A stretch of DNA of 38,142 nt from Prevotella sp. (GTDB lineage: Bacteria; Bacteroidota; Bacteroidia; Bacteroidales; Bacteroidaceae): NCBI GenBank assembly GCA_022732315.1, contig JAIJUV010000009.1, positions 1 to 38,142 on the forward strand, read 5' to 3'. Each line of letters starts with the position of its first letter. The stretch's first letter is position 1. A program made the translations under genes and the position numbers. Below are positions 16,912-24,990 of this stretch, in pieces. The notes beneath the pieces were generated by a model. The model did no database searches and was not told where the DNA came from. It saw nothing but the letters and a program-made list of their open reading frames with translations.

Positions 16912-16937
16912 ATCTTCGCGAATCTTCGCGAATCTTC
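16912..16937. repeat. Tandem TTCGCGAA palindromes upstream of the HU-like gene promoter
   Basis: ATCTTCGCGA occurs twice in tandem (16912-16921, 16922-16931), followed by a partial third copy ATCTTC (16932-16937). The 10-bp period gives two perfect TTCGCGAA palindromes (16915-16922, 16925-16932) on one DNA face, ending 22 nt before the -7 box of the HU-like gene. This is a likely operator. Confidence 0.75.
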
Positions 16938-16959
16938 AGAGTGAGTCGAAAAAAAGCCG

Positions 16960-16967
16960 TATCTTTG
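16960..16967 (+). promoter_or_regulatory. -7 box for the HU-like gene
   Basis: TATCTTTG at 16960-16967 is a perfect TAnnTTTG. No TTTG is visible at the expected -33 position, where the tandem palindrome array ends, which suggests activator dependence or a weak basal promoter. The leader is about 78 nt. Confidence 0.55.
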
Positions 16968-17051
16968 CATCGTAATTCAGAAGGAGATGCATCAACTGGA
17001 GAGTTACTAAAACTAAATTAACTAACAATTTTAACGCGAAAGGGAAAAAGT

Positions 17052-17657
17052 ATGATTCAGGTAGTATTGAAACAGAACAAGAACAAGAAGATGCCGAATG
17101 CGTATGGTTTGTACTACGCATATCCAGTGGTTAACGAGACTTATGATCTCGACAAGTTGGCAGAGCACATGTCGTCACACAACACCCCATTCTCAAAGGG
17201 TGCCATCAAGGGTATGCTTACCGACGCCGTGAACTGCATCAGAGAGTTGAACCTGCAGGGCATTGCAGTGAAGATCAACGACCTGGCGATCTTCAGCTTG
17301 GGCATCAAGAACAAGATGGGTGCCAAGAGCATTGGCGAGTGGTCGGCTGCCAAGAACATTGCCGGAGTGAAGTCGAGAGCCCGCGCCACGGGTAACTTGA
17401 TTTCTGCCAGCTTGAACCTCGATGCCACTATCAAGAGAGTGGACAAGGGAGTGATTGTTGTTGATGGCGGAGGAACTGATGGCGGAGGTTCGAACGGTGG
17501 AGGCAATACTCCATCGGGAGGTTCATCAACGGGTGATAACACTTCGGGAGGTTCATCAACGGGTGATAACACTTCAGGAGGAACCGGCAAGGACGATTCA
17601 GGCACCTCTGGCGGCGACAGCGGATCTAACGGCGACAACGAGCACATTGTATTGTAA
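17052..17657 (+). CDS. HU-like (HU-HIG type) DNA-binding protein with Gly/Ser/Asp-rich tail
   Basis: 201 residues. Residues 1-132 look like the Bacteroidales HU family variant (YDLDKLAEHMSSHNTPFSKGAIKGMLTDAVNCIRELNLQGIAVKINDLAIFSLGI), with a dimerising helical N-terminal part and a beta-arm region rich in Lys/Arg (KSRARATGNLISASLNLD). Residues about 138-196 are a low-complexity acidic, glycine-rich tail containing a 10-residue repeat GGSSTGDNTS twice. The start at 17052 follows AAAGGGAAAAAGT. It lies within the VirE-DUF4248-HU-smalltalk-amidase cassette. The tail is absent from canonical HU; its role is unknown. Confidence 0.85.
   Translation: MIQVVLKQNKNKKMPNAYGLYYAYPVVNETYDLDKLAEHMSSHNTPFSKGAIKGMLTDAVNCIRELNLQGIAVKINDLAIFSLGIKNKMGAKSIGEWSAAKNIAGVKSRARATGNLISASLNLDATIKRVDKGVIVVDGGGTDGGGSNGGGNTPSGGSSTGDNTSGGSSTGDNTSGGTGKDDSGTSGGDSGSNGDNEHIVL
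17521..17580 (+). repeat. 30-bp in-frame tandem duplication in the HU-like gene tail
   Basis: The 30-bp unit at 17521-17550 is repeated at 17551-17580 with a single G/A difference, adding ten residues without a frame change. It looks like a recent slippage or recombination event, so tail length probably varies between strains. Confidence 0.9.
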
Positions 17658-17711
17658 CCAGGGTATTGTAAACTCGGCATTGTAACAACAAAAAAAGGAA
17701 AGGGATAACAA

Positions 17712-17810
17712 ATGAAGAAAGAGACTATTAAGAAATTGATTAATTTTACCATCACGGTATTAACTGCCATCATCAGCGCCTTCTGTGTACAGAGTTGCAA
17801 GGGCTTGTAA
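17712..17810 (+). CDS. Smalltalk-type small peptide (32 residues)
   Basis: An ORF of 32 codons between the HU-like and amidase genes begins MKKETIKKLINF and continues with a hydrophobic stretch (TITVLTAIISAF) and ends CVQSCKGL. The length, Lys-rich start, single hydrophobic helix and position fit the Bacteroidales smalltalk protein family as I know it. A good ribosome-binding site (AGGAAAGGG) lies about 9 nt upstream. It may insert in the inner membrane; the VQSC near the end is lipobox-like but too close to the C-terminus to be a usual lipoprotein. The function is unknown. Confidence 0.8.
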   Translation: MKKETIKKLINFTITVLTAIISAFCVQSCKGL

Positions 17811-17829
17811 ATGATGTGAGATGGCTTGA

Positions 17830-17856
17830 GAAAGGCCTTGAGTGAAAGGCCTTGAG
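17830..17856. repeat. Short direct repeat in the smalltalk-amidase gap
   Basis: GAAAGGCCTTGAG occurs at 17830-17842 and 17844-17856, with a 14-bp period. Each copy contains the palindrome AAGGCCTT. The gap also carries A-rich sequence before the amidase start. Confidence 0.7.
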
Positions 17857-17899
17857 AGAAAAAGAACACTAAGTTGAACCATTAAAAAAGAAAAAGAAA

Positions 17900-18334
17900 A
17901 TGAAATGTAGAAGAACGATTAATTTGATTGTAGTGCATTGCAGCGCTACCCGTGTGAACCAGAACTTCAGCATTGAGGATCTGGAGGCGTGCCACAAGGC
18001 TCGTGGCTTCGCAGAGATTGGTTACCACTATTACATCACCAAGGACGGCACCCTGTATCCTTGCCGTCATGAGGACAAGGTGGGTGCGCATGCCCGTCAC
18101 TACAACCTGCATAGCATTGGCATCTGCTATGAGGGTGGCTTGGACAAGAATGGTCATCCTGCGGATACGCGCACTGAGGCGCAGAAGATTACGCTTGAGG
18201 AGCTGCTGTATTCTCTGGCTCAGGATTATCCTGATGCCACCATCCTGGGCCACCGCGATTTGCCTGGTGTCAAGAAGGAGTGTCCTTGTTTTGATACCAA
18301 GGCATGGCTCAAGGAAATCAACTTCCATCTGTAG
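17900..18334 (+). CDS. N-acetylmuramoyl-L-alanine amidase, T7-lysozyme-like (Amidase_2), without export signal
   Basis: 144 residues. NLIVVHCSATR supplies the first zinc His (13). GYHYYI (41-46) gives the Tyr of the fold, GHRDL supplies His118, and KxCPCFD (126-132) supplies Lys126 and Cys128, equivalent to the Lys and Cys of T7 lysozyme. All catalytic positions appear intact, so it should cleave the MurNAc-L-Ala bond. There is no signal peptide, as in phage endolysins or cassette amidases that need another route to the wall. It is the last gene of the cassette, 89 bp after the smalltalk-type peptide, and ends at a bidirectional terminator. The start has AAGAAAAAGAAA upstream. Confidence 0.92.
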   Translation: MKCRRTINLIVVHCSATRVNQNFSIEDLEACHKARGFAEIGYHYYITKDGTLYPCRHEDKVGAHARHYNLHSIGICYEGGLDKNGHPADTRTEAQKITLEELLYSLAQDYPDATILGHRDLPGVKKECPCFDTKAWLKEINFHL

Positions 18335-18364
18335 AAGATAGTATCATTATAGGATAAAAAAATT

Positions 18365-18410
18365 GAGGTGCATTGCAAGAGAAAGACTTCTTGCGATGCA
18401 CCTCTTTTTT
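18365..18410. terminator. Bidirectional terminator between the amidase and tsaC genes
   Basis: GAGGTGCATTGCAAGA (18365-18380), an 8-nt loop, TCTTGCGATGCACCTC (18389-18404), then T-rich 18404-18410. An A-run on the left (18356-18362) provides a U-tract for the minus strand. The 16-bp stem has one wobble pair. It separates convergent genes. Confidence 0.9.
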
Positions 18411-18429
18411 ATATATAGAAAACGAACCC

Positions 18430-18456
18430 CGCTAGGCGATTGCATTTCGCTAGGCG
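18430..18456. repeat. Short GC-rich element with CGCTAGGCG direct repeats
   Basis: CGCTAGGCG occurs at 18430-18438 and 18448-18456, around ATTGCATTT. The GGCGATTG word also appears in the GC-rich patch at 4958-4965, which may be a related dispersed intergenic element. This is weak evidence, from two sites only. Confidence 0.45.
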
Positions 18457-18461
18457 GAACT

Positions 18462-19034
18462 TTATCTAATTACTTTCACTTCACCATTCTTCGCTATCTT
18501 TACGATGCTGGATGGCTGGTGAGGCTTGTGCTCCTGGCGACGAGTCCAGCATACGTAATCCACGGCATTCAGAATCTCTTCGGAAATATCGCGGTAGTTC
18601 TGGGCTGCCGGCTCGCCACTCACATTGGCACTCGTGCTTACTATAGGCTTCTGGAAACGGTAGCAGAGCTGCTTGCTGAACTCCTCGTAAGTAACTCGCA
18701 TCGCCAGACTTCCATCCTCGGCTACCAGGTTATGCGCCACACCATTGGCATCATCCAGGATGATGGTGGTAGGCTTCACCGGCATCGCAGCATCGATGAA
18801 ATCCCATGCCACCTGAGGCACGTTGCGGAAATAACGCGCCATGCGGTCGGCTGAATCAATGAGACAAATCAGCGCCTTGGAATCATCACGCTTCTTAATC
18901 TCGTACACCTTCTTCACAGCCTCCGGATTGGTGGCATCACAACCGATGCCCCATACGGTATCTGTAGGATAGAGAATCACTCCACCCTTTCGCATGCATT
19001 CCACTGCATTCTTAATATCTTCTTCTCTGGTCAT
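18462..19034 (-). CDS. tsaC: L-threonylcarbamoyladenylate synthase (YrdC/Sua5 family)
   Basis: 190 residues, a normal length for TsaC. The YrdC fold motifs are YPTDTVWGIGCDA (22-34), IKKRDDSKAL (46-55), PTTIIL, STSANVSGEPA and the terminal SSIVKI. The enzyme makes threonylcarbamoyl-AMP from Thr, bicarbonate and ATP for the t6A37 modification of ANN-decoding tRNAs; it is cytoplasmic. It lies 11 bp after fmt on the same strand and is likely the last gene of a prfC-clc-fmt-tsaC operon. The start MTREEDIKNAV fits the family. Confidence 0.95.
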   Translation of the reverse strand: MTREEDIKNAVECMRKGGVILYPTDTVWGIGCDATNPEAVKKVYEIKKRDDSKALICLIDSADRMARYFRNVPQVAWDFIDAAMPVKPTTIILDDANGVAHNLVAEDGSLAMRVTYEEFSKQLCYRFQKPIVSTSANVSGEPAAQNYRDISEEILNAVDYVCWTRRQEHKPHQPSSIVKIAKNGEVKVIR

Positions 19035-19045
19035 ATTACTATGAA

Positions 19046-20122
19046 TTAAAAATTATCTTCATCTCCCTTCTGGCACTCATAATAGGCGATGTCCTTCATG
19101 CCGTTGAGGAAGGCGGCGGCATCCATGCGCTTCTTGCCCGAAAGCTGGAGCTCCTGGATGTTGAGCCAATGATCAAGACACGCTACCTGCAACTTCTTCT
19201 CAAAAATTCTCAAAGAACCTACTGGCGCTGCACCACGATGTTCTTCAGACTGCTGGGTCTTGAAAATCTTCAACACCTGAACCTTCTCCACACTCTTCTT
19301 CTGCGCAGGATGAGACGTAGCCTCTGGCATCTCGCCATCCGTATCCTCAAAGATAACCACCGGTGCCTTCTTCTTGATCTCCGTCCAGGCTCCAGGATAT
19401 GGCGAAAGACCACGCACGAAATCGTGAACCTGCTTGGCTGGCTTGTGGAAATCTATGCGACAGGTGTCCTTGAAAATCTTTGGGGCTGATTTCAACTCCA
19501 CGCCCTCGCCCATCAGTTCTTCCTGGGCAATGGATGCAATGTTGCCATCGGCTGCGATCAGGGCATCGATGGTTTCCAGTGCCAGTTGGGCACCCAGATG
19601 CATCAGGCCATCATATACATACTCCACATTGGCTTCTTCCGGAATAGGGAATTGCTTCTGCATGATGATGCGACCGGTATCGATGTCGTGGTCTAGGAAG
19701 AAGGTGGTGACACCCGTCTCCTTCTCGCCGTTGATCACTGCCCAGTTGATTGGGGCTGCACCACGATACTGTGGAAGCAGGGCGGCATGCACATTGAAGG
19801 TGCCATACTTAGGCATCGCCCATACCACCTCCGGCAGCATGCGGAAGGCTACTACTACCTGCAAATCGGCCTGATAGCTGCGCAACTGCTCCACAAACTC
19901 AGGGTCTTTCATCTTCACCGGCTGCAACACTGGCAGGCCCTGCGAAAGCGCATACTGCTTTACCTGAGATGGCTGCAGCGTGTCCTGATGTCTGCCCACA
20001 GGCTTATCGGGCTGGGTAACCACAGCCACCACGTTATATCCGCCCTCTACCAGGCGCTTGAGGGATTCCACCGCAAACTCCGGGGTTCCCATGAATATGA
20101 TTCTTAAATCTTTCTTCTCCAT
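19046..20122 (-). CDS. fmt: Methionyl-tRNA formyltransferase
   Basis: 358 residues, somewhat longer than the usual 310-330. The N-terminal Rossmann domain begins LRIIFMGTPEFAV. The catalytic Asn110-x-His112 is in NVHAALLPQYRGAAPINWA, with the Asp in DIDTG (about 146-148). The C-terminal domain starts near 210 and contains an extra charged loop of about 30 residues (265-300: TDGEMPEATSHPAQKKSVEK) that accounts for the added length. It formylates Met-tRNAfMet with 10-formyl-THF. It lies 12 bp downstream of the ClC gene and 11 bp upstream of tsaC, consistent with one operon of translation genes. Confidence 0.96.
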   Translation of the reverse strand: MEKKDLRIIFMGTPEFAVESLKRLVEGGYNVVAVVTQPDKPVGRHQDTLQPSQVKQYALSQGLPVLQPVKMKDPEFVEQLRSYQADLQVVVAFRMLPEVVWAMPKYGTFNVHAALLPQYRGAAPINWAVINGEKETGVTTFFLDHDIDTGRIIMQKQFPIPEEANVEYVYDGLMHLGAQLALETIDALIAADGNIASIAQEELMGEGVELKSAPKIFKDTCRIDFHKPAKQVHDFVRGLSPYPGAWTEIKKKAPVVIFEDTDGEMPEATSHPAQKKSVEKVQVLKIFKTQQSEEHRGAAPVGSLRIFEKKLQVACLDHWLNIQELQLSGKKRMDAAAFLNGMKDIAYYECQKGDEDNF

Positions 20123-20134
20123 TTTTTCAAAATT

Positions 20135-21946
20135 TTATTCAGCCGACATATCCGCCACAATCTTGCGATATACCTCGTAAATCTTGGTGCGGCTGATATA
20201 GCCCTTCAGCACGCCGTTGACATCTACCACTGGCAGCTGTGCGGCATCGGTTTTATCAAACTTATCCATCACTTCGTCCATGCGCTCGTTCTCGCCCAGG
20301 GTTGCCGACGGCTGAATCATCAGCTGGCTCACCTTGAAGTGATTATACAGTTCCGTGCGGAAGATGATGTGGCGCAGACGGGTGATATCTATCACGCCCT
20401 TCAGTACACCGGCATCATCCAACACCGGAACAAAGTTATTGTTACTTCTTGAAATCTCGCTCACCAGCTTGCTCATCGGCAGATCGGGACTGATAGGATG
20501 GTAATCCTTCTCAACCATGCTCTGCATGCTCATCAGCGTAAGCGCCGAACGGTCTACATGGTGGGTGAGCAACTTGCCCTCCCTGGCCAATCGAAGGGCG
20601 TAGATGCTGTGGCTCTCAAAAATGCTGATGGTGAGCAACGAAGAGATGCACACAATCATCAGCGGCATGAAGAGCTGATAGCCGCCCGTGAGTTCGGCGA
20701 TGAGGAAGATGCCCGTAAGCGGGGCATGCATCACGCCCGTAATCAAGCCCGCCATGCCCATGAGCGCAAAATTCTGCTCCGGTACATACACGCCTACCTG
20801 ATAGACATTCCACAGGCGGGCAAAGAGGAAGCCTGCAAAACCGCCGATAAACAGCGAAGGCGCAAAGGTTCCACCGCAACCGCCACTACCATTGGTTGCC
20901 GAAGTGGCAAATACCTTGGTAAAGGTGACAAACGCTATGTAGAAGATGAGCAGATTATCCTGACCCGAAAACAGCGAACGGTTCATCACCTGCCCCCACT
21001 CTGCCTCGTTGCTGCCCTTGAGCAGGATGTTGACGGCAGAATATCCCTCGCCATAAAGCGACGGGAAGAAGAAGATGAGCGTGCTGAGAATGAGTCCACC
21101 AAACAGCAGTTTGGCGTATGGATACTGGCTCAGTTTGCCGAAGAATCCCTCGCAGATTGACATGGTGCGCATGAAATACAGACTCACCAGTCCGCAGAAT
21201 ACACCCAGCAGAATGCACGCCGGGGTGCGATCCAGCTCCCATGGGTTGGTGAGCGTGAATTCGAACAGCGAACTGTCGCCATCGAATATATAGGTGAAAC
21301 AGGTGGCTGTAACACACGAAATCAAGATAGGCAAGAGCGATGCCATGCTCAGATCTACCATCAGCACCTCAAGGGTGAACACCAGTCCGGCTATCGGCGC
21401 CTTGAACACGCCTGCAATGGCGGCACTGGCTCCACATCCCACCAGCAGCATCATGGTCTTCTTATCCATGCGGAAAATCTGTCCCAGATTGGAACCGATG
21501 GCTGAACCGGTGAGCACGATAGGTGCCTCGGCTCCCACGGAACCACCGAAACCGATGGTGATGCCTGATGCCACCACTGACGACCAGCAGTTGTGCCCCT
21601 TGAGTCGGGAGTTTTTGGTGGAGATGGCATAAAGTACCCTTGTGATACCATGCGAGATATTGTCGCGCACCACATACTTGATGAACAGCGACGTGAGGTA
21701 GATGCCCACGATAGGGAAGAGCAGGAAGAGCAGATTATAGGTACCCTTCTCGAATCCCGAAGTGAGCAGATACTGTATCTCGTGTACGATGGCATGCAAG
21801 AAGAAGCCTGCCACCGAAGCGAGCAGACCGATGAGGAAGGCGAGAATCAGGGTCATCTGCTTGTCAGAGATGTGTTTCTTCTGCCAGGCAACCAGCTTCG
21901 CCATCCTGCTTTGTTTGTATCCAGTTAACTCTTCATCCATTACCAT
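20135..21946 (-). CDS. ClC-family chloride channel/antiporter with C-terminal CBS pair
   Basis: 603 residues. Multiple membrane helices span about 30-440. ClC filter motifs are GFGGSVGAEAPIV (GREGP-like; the gating Glu is kept in GAEAP), the inner Glu region LVFTLEVLMVDL, and GSGGCGGTFAPSLFIGG (GxFxP). Two CBS domains follow: about 475-530 (HPISPDLPMSKLVSEISR...VPVLDDAGVLKGVI) and 540-600 (QPSATLGENERMDEVMDKF...LPVVDVNGVLKGYIS). Both Glu positions present in H+/Cl- exchangers appear retained, favouring an antiporter over a channel (inference). The start at 21946 (MVMDEEL) has an alternative at codon 3. It lies 9 bp after the prfC stop, in the same operon. Confidence 0.93.
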   Translation of the reverse strand: MVMDEELTGYKQSRMAKLVAWQKKHISDKQMTLILAFLIGLLASVAGFFLHAIVHEIQYLLTSGFEKGTYNLLFLLFPIVGIYLTSLFIKYVVRDNISHGITRVLYAISTKNSRLKGHNCWSSVVASGITIGFGGSVGAEAPIVLTGSAIGSNLGQIFRMDKKTMMLLVGCGASAAIAGVFKAPIAGLVFTLEVLMVDLSMASLLPILISCVTATCFTYIFDGDSSLFEFTLTNPWELDRTPACILLGVFCGLVSLYFMRTMSICEGFFGKLSQYPYAKLLFGGLILSTLIFFFPSLYGEGYSAVNILLKGSNEAEWGQVMNRSLFSGQDNLLIFYIAFVTFTKVFATSATNGSGGCGGTFAPSLFIGGFAGFLFARLWNVYQVGVYVPEQNFALMGMAGLITGVMHAPLTGIFLIAELTGGYQLFMPLMIVCISSLLTISIFESHSIYALRLAREGKLLTHHVDRSALTLMSMQSMVEKDYHPISPDLPMSKLVSEISRSNNNFVPVLDDAGVLKGVIDITRLRHIIFRTELYNHFKVSQLMIQPSATLGENERMDEVMDKFDKTDAAQLPVVDVNGVLKGYISRTKIYEVYRKIVADMSAE

Positions 21947-21955
21947 GCTGAAATT

Positions 21956-23542
21956 TTAGAATTCTGATGTAAAGTGGAACTTGATGTGCTCAAAATCCTG
22001 CTGAGCCATGCTCAACACGTAGCCTGAATCGGCGAGGAACACATCGCGGCCCTCGATATCCTTGGCCATATACTGGTACTTGCGCTTCTTGAAGTTCTCC
22101 AGCTCCTTCTCGTCGTCGGCCTCAATCCAGCATGCCTTGTGCAGGTGAACAGGCTCCCAGCGGCACTTGGCGTTGTACTCGTTCTCCAGGCGATACTGGA
22201 TAACCTCGAACTGAAGCTGGCCCACGGTACCCACGATGCGGCGACCGTTGAACTGGTTGATGAACAGCTGAGCCACACCCTCGTTCATGAGCTGCTCCAA
22301 TCCCTTCTGGAACTGCTTGCTCTTCATAGGGTCATCGTTCTCGATGTACTTGAAGAGAAGTGGTGAAAACGATGGCAATCCACGGAAATGAATCTTCTCG
22401 CCCTCGGTAAGGGTATCGCCAATCTTGAAGATGCCGTTGTCTGGCAAACCTACGATGTCGCCTGGATAGGCCTCGTCGATGGTGCTCTTGCGCTGCGCCA
22501 TAAACTGGGTTGGCGAAGAGAAGCGCACGGTCTTGTCGAGTCGCACGTGGTAGTAAGGCTGATTGCGCACAAACTTGCCAGAGCAGATCTTGCAGAATGC
22601 GATGCAGGAACGGTGGTTAGGGTCGATATTGGCGGTAATCTTGAAGATGAAACCAGTGAACTTAGGCTCCTCAGGTTCCACCATGCGCTCCTCTGCCTGG
22701 GTTGGCTTTGGAGATGGGGCAATCTGCACGAAGCAATCCAGAAGCTCCTGCACACCGAAGTTGTTCAACGCTGAACCGAAGAACACTGGGGCTACTTCGC
22801 CAGAGCGATAGGTTTCTACGTCAAACTCAGGATAAACGCCATCAACCAGTTCCAGTTCCTCGCGCAACTGGCTTGCCTCACGCTCGCCTACTCGCTCATC
22901 AAGTTCCTTTGACTGGATATCCACCTCTACCTTCTCTGTGACACGCTGCTTGTTAGGTGTGAAAAGGTTGAGCTGGTGCTCGTAGATATTGTAAACACCC
23001 TTGAATCGGGCGCCCTGACCGATAGGCCAAGACAATGGGCGAACGGAAATCTTCAATTCTTCTTCCAACTCATCGAGAACATCGAATGGGTCACGTCCCT
23101 CACGGTCCATCTTGTTGATGAAGATGATAACCGGAGTATTGCGCATGCGGCACACCTCCATCAGTTTGCGGGTCTGTGCCTCCACACCCTTGGCTGAATC
23201 CACCACGATGATGGCTGAATCCACGGCGGTGAGGGTACGGTAGGTATCCTCGCAGAAGTCCTGGTGACCTGGAGTATCGAGGATATTCACCTTGTAAGGT
23301 TCTCCGGTCTGTCCATCAGGCAGGTAATCGAACTCCATCACGGATGTAGAAACCGAGATACCACGCTGTTTCTCGATATCCATCCAGTCGGAAGTGGCAG
23401 TTTTACGAATCTTATTATTTTTAACGGCACCAGCCACCTGAATCTGTCCACCGAAGAGCAGGAACTTCTCGGTCAAAGTTGTCTTACCGGCATCAGGGTG
23501 CGAAATGATGGCAAATGTTCTTCTTCTTTCAATCTCTTTCAT
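21956..23542 (-). CDS. prfC: Peptide chain release factor 3 (RF3)
   Basis: 528 residues, matching the family. The translational GTPase motifs are G1 SHPDAGKTT (about 14-22), the switch I region [19 protein letters not shown]3 DTPGHQDF, and G4 [13 protein letters not shown]. The RF3-type C-terminus is visible ([14 protein letters not shown] [30 protein letters not shown]). It recycles RF1/RF2 from the ribosome after termination. It appears to lead a compact operon (prfC-clc-fmt-tsaC) with gaps of 9-12 bp; the gap to the upstream DUF4924 gene is 89 bp and consists of AT-rich, AATCACT-repeated sequence. Confidence 0.97.
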   Translation of the reverse strand: MKEIERRRTFAIISHPDAGKTTLTEKFLLFGGQIQVAGAVKNNKIRKTATSDWMDIEKQRGISVSTSVMEFDYLPDGQTGEPYKVNILDTPGHQDFCEDTYRTLTAVDSAIIVVDSAKGVEAQTRKLMEVCRMRNTPVIIFINKMDREGRDPFDVLDELEEELKISVRPLSWPIGQGARFKGVYNIYEHQLNLFTPNKQRVTEKVEVDIQSKELDERVGEREASQLREELELVDGVYPEFDVETYRSGEVAPVFFGSALNNFGVQELLDCFVQIAPSPKPTQAEERMVEPEEPKFTGFIFKITANIDPNHRSCIAFCKICSGKFVRNQPYYHVRLDKTVRFSSPTQFMAQRKSTIDEAYPGDIVGLPDNGIFKIGDTLTEGEKIHFRGLPSFSPLLFKYIENDDPMKSKQFQKGLEQLMNEGVAQLFINQFNGRRIVGTVGQLQFEVIQYRLENEYNAKCRWEPVHLHKACWIEADDEKELENFKKRKYQYMAKDIEGRDVFLADSGYVLSMAQQDFEHIKFHFTSEF

Positions 23543-23592
23543 CTGTTATATATCGTTATATATATTATAATAATGTATATACTAAAAATTAA

Positions 23593-23632
23593 ATCACTGA
23601 AAAGTAATCACTAATCACTAAAAACTAATCAC
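23593..23632. repeat. AATCACT-word repeats in the DUF4924-prfC spacer
   Basis: AATCACT appears four times (around 23593, 23606, 23613 and 23625) in about 40 bp, spanning the end of the DUF4924 gene. The same word appears again in the trpG-trpE spacer (26842-26903). These look like low-complexity spacer fill typical of this genome. Confidence 0.6.
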
Positions 23633-24186
23633 TACGCGTCGTCGTCTTCGAACTTCAGGCCTTCGGTGCGGTCCTTGATATAGTAATCGCTGAGGAGGCC
23701 GATGAAGACGGTGATTTCCTTGATGGCACGCTCGGTTTCGGGAGTAATCTCCTTTTTCTGCAGGCGGAGCATCATCACGCCATAGAGGGCATCGAGGCAG
23801 GTTTCAATCTCGTTGAGTTCCTTGTCGCCACGGTTGCGCAGCTCTACGATGAACGGCAACACCTTGTAGTATTCAGCGTTGTAGATAGGGAACTTGCTGC
23901 TCTGGAGCAATCGGGCATGGAGGTCGATGACATCCTGCAGGAGCACGCGGTTGATATCGAGGTGGCCATACTCACGCTTGCCCTCCTCGTTCATCATGCG
24001 GATAAGGTTGCCGAACCAGTCGAGCTCCTCATCTTTCTGCTCGGGAGTGAAATTGAATCTTTCGATGTAATTCTTCTTGATGACAGGCAGCGAGCATCCG
24101 TAGGCACGGATGATATCCTCTATCTGCCACATATATAAGAGGTATTCTGCAATACTCGTCTTTCTTAATTCTTGTGCTACAAACAT
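23632..24186 (-). CDS. DUF4924 family protein
   Basis: 184 residues. The start MFVAQELRKTSIAEYLLYMWQIEDIIRAYGCS and the helical, acidic body ending DYYIKDRTEGLKFEDDDA match the Bacteroidales DUF4924 family as I remember it. It is all-helical, soluble and without catalytic motifs. It lies between the LysE-family gene (55 bp upstream) and prfC. The function is unknown; the family is conserved next to translation and housekeeping genes in the phylum, which is weak context only. Confidence 0.85.
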   Translation of the reverse strand: MFVAQELRKTSIAEYLLYMWQIEDIIRAYGCSLPVIKKNYIERFNFTPEQKDEELDWFGNLIRMMNEEGKREYGHLDINRVLLQDVIDLHARLLQSSKFPIYNAEYYKVLPFIVELRNRGDKELNEIETCLDALYGVMMLRLQKKEITPETERAIKEITVFIGLLSDYYIKDRTEGLKFEDDDA

Positions 24187-24241
24187 ATTTACTTTGAAGT
24201 TTGAACTATAAACTATTAACTATCAACTTTTAACTCTAAGA

Positions 24242-24919
24242 TTAAAAGCCTGGCAGATGGTACAGATTGAAAACTGTGCCGAAGAGGGCGATGACAGAGA
24301 AGATGATGACCACGCTTCCTATCACCTTATTAATAATAAGGATGCCGTTGGTATCAAACTTTCCCCTCACCTTATCGATGAGCCAGGTGAGACCGAACCA
24401 CCAGAGCAGGGCTCCGAAGACGATGCTGAGATAGCCCACACCCATTTCGATCGGCATATCAGGCACCACGAAGGCAAACTGGGCAAAGGTGGCCATGAAG
24501 AGGAAGACGATGAGCGGATTGCTCAGCGTTACCAGGAAAGCCGTGATGGCATTGTGGGTAAGGGTACCCTGCTTGTTGCTGCTCTGGTGCATGTTCTTGG
24601 TAGGATTGCTCTTGAAGCAATAGATGCCGAAGATGAGGAGCATCACGCTGCCGAGAATCTGGAGGATGAACTTGTTCTGCGAATTGTTCACGAAATCCAT
24701 CACGAAGCTCATACCCAAGCCCGTGAAAAGCGCATAGACGATGTCGCTGCACGCTGCACCGATACCCGTCACGAAACCATACCATCGCCCCTTGTTCAAG
24801 GTTCGCTGAATACAAAGGATGCCCACCGGCCCCATCGGAGCCGAGGCAATCACACCGATAAGAATTCCCTTGAAAACAAAGTCAAGGATGTTAAACTCTA
24901 TTGGAAATGCTAAATTCAT
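24242..24919 (-). CDS. LysE-family amino acid exporter (start corrected to 24919)
   Basis: About 225 residues starting MNLAFPIEFNILDFVFKGILIGVIASAPMGP. A longer reading to 24985 exists, but a -7 promoter box (CAAAGTTA at 24983-24990, reading TAACTTTG on the minus strand) overlaps its first codons, so the transcript would start near 24976 and only the 24919 ATG is usable; AGAG lies upstream of it. LysE/RhtB features are APMGPVGILCIQRTLNKGRWYGFVTGIGAACSD, about six membrane helices, and NPLIVFLFMATFAQF. It is predicted to export an amino acid from the inner membrane; the substrate is unknown. Confidence 0.88.
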   Translation of the reverse strand: MNLAFPIEFNILDFVFKGILIGVIASAPMGPVGILCIQRTLNKGRWYGFVTGIGAACSDIVYALFTGLGMSFVMDFVNNSQNKFILQILGSVMLLIFGIYCFKSNPTKNMHQSSNKQGTLTHNAITAFLVTLSNPLIVFLFMATFAQFAFVVPDMPIEMGVGYLSIVFGALLWWFGLTWLIDKVRGKFDTNGILIINKVIGSVVIIFSVIALFGTVFNLYHLPGF

Positions 24920-24982
24920 TTTCTCTATTCCATTTTGCCAGTATCCCAACCGGCTAAAAATACAAAATCTAATAACAGCGGG

Positions 24983-24990
24983 CAAAGTTA
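24983..24990 (-). promoter_or_regulatory. -7 box for the LysE-family gene (and perhaps the DUF4924/prfC cluster)
   Basis: TAACTTTG on the minus strand matches TAnnTTTG. The leader to the 24919 ATG is about 57 nt. The -33 element is weak (TTAC near 25011-25014). Confidence 0.5.

Noticed and set aside
20498..21160. 220-codon open frame opposite the ClC gene
   Set aside because: It is highly charged, lacks domains and lies antisense to membrane helices of ClC, so a shadow.
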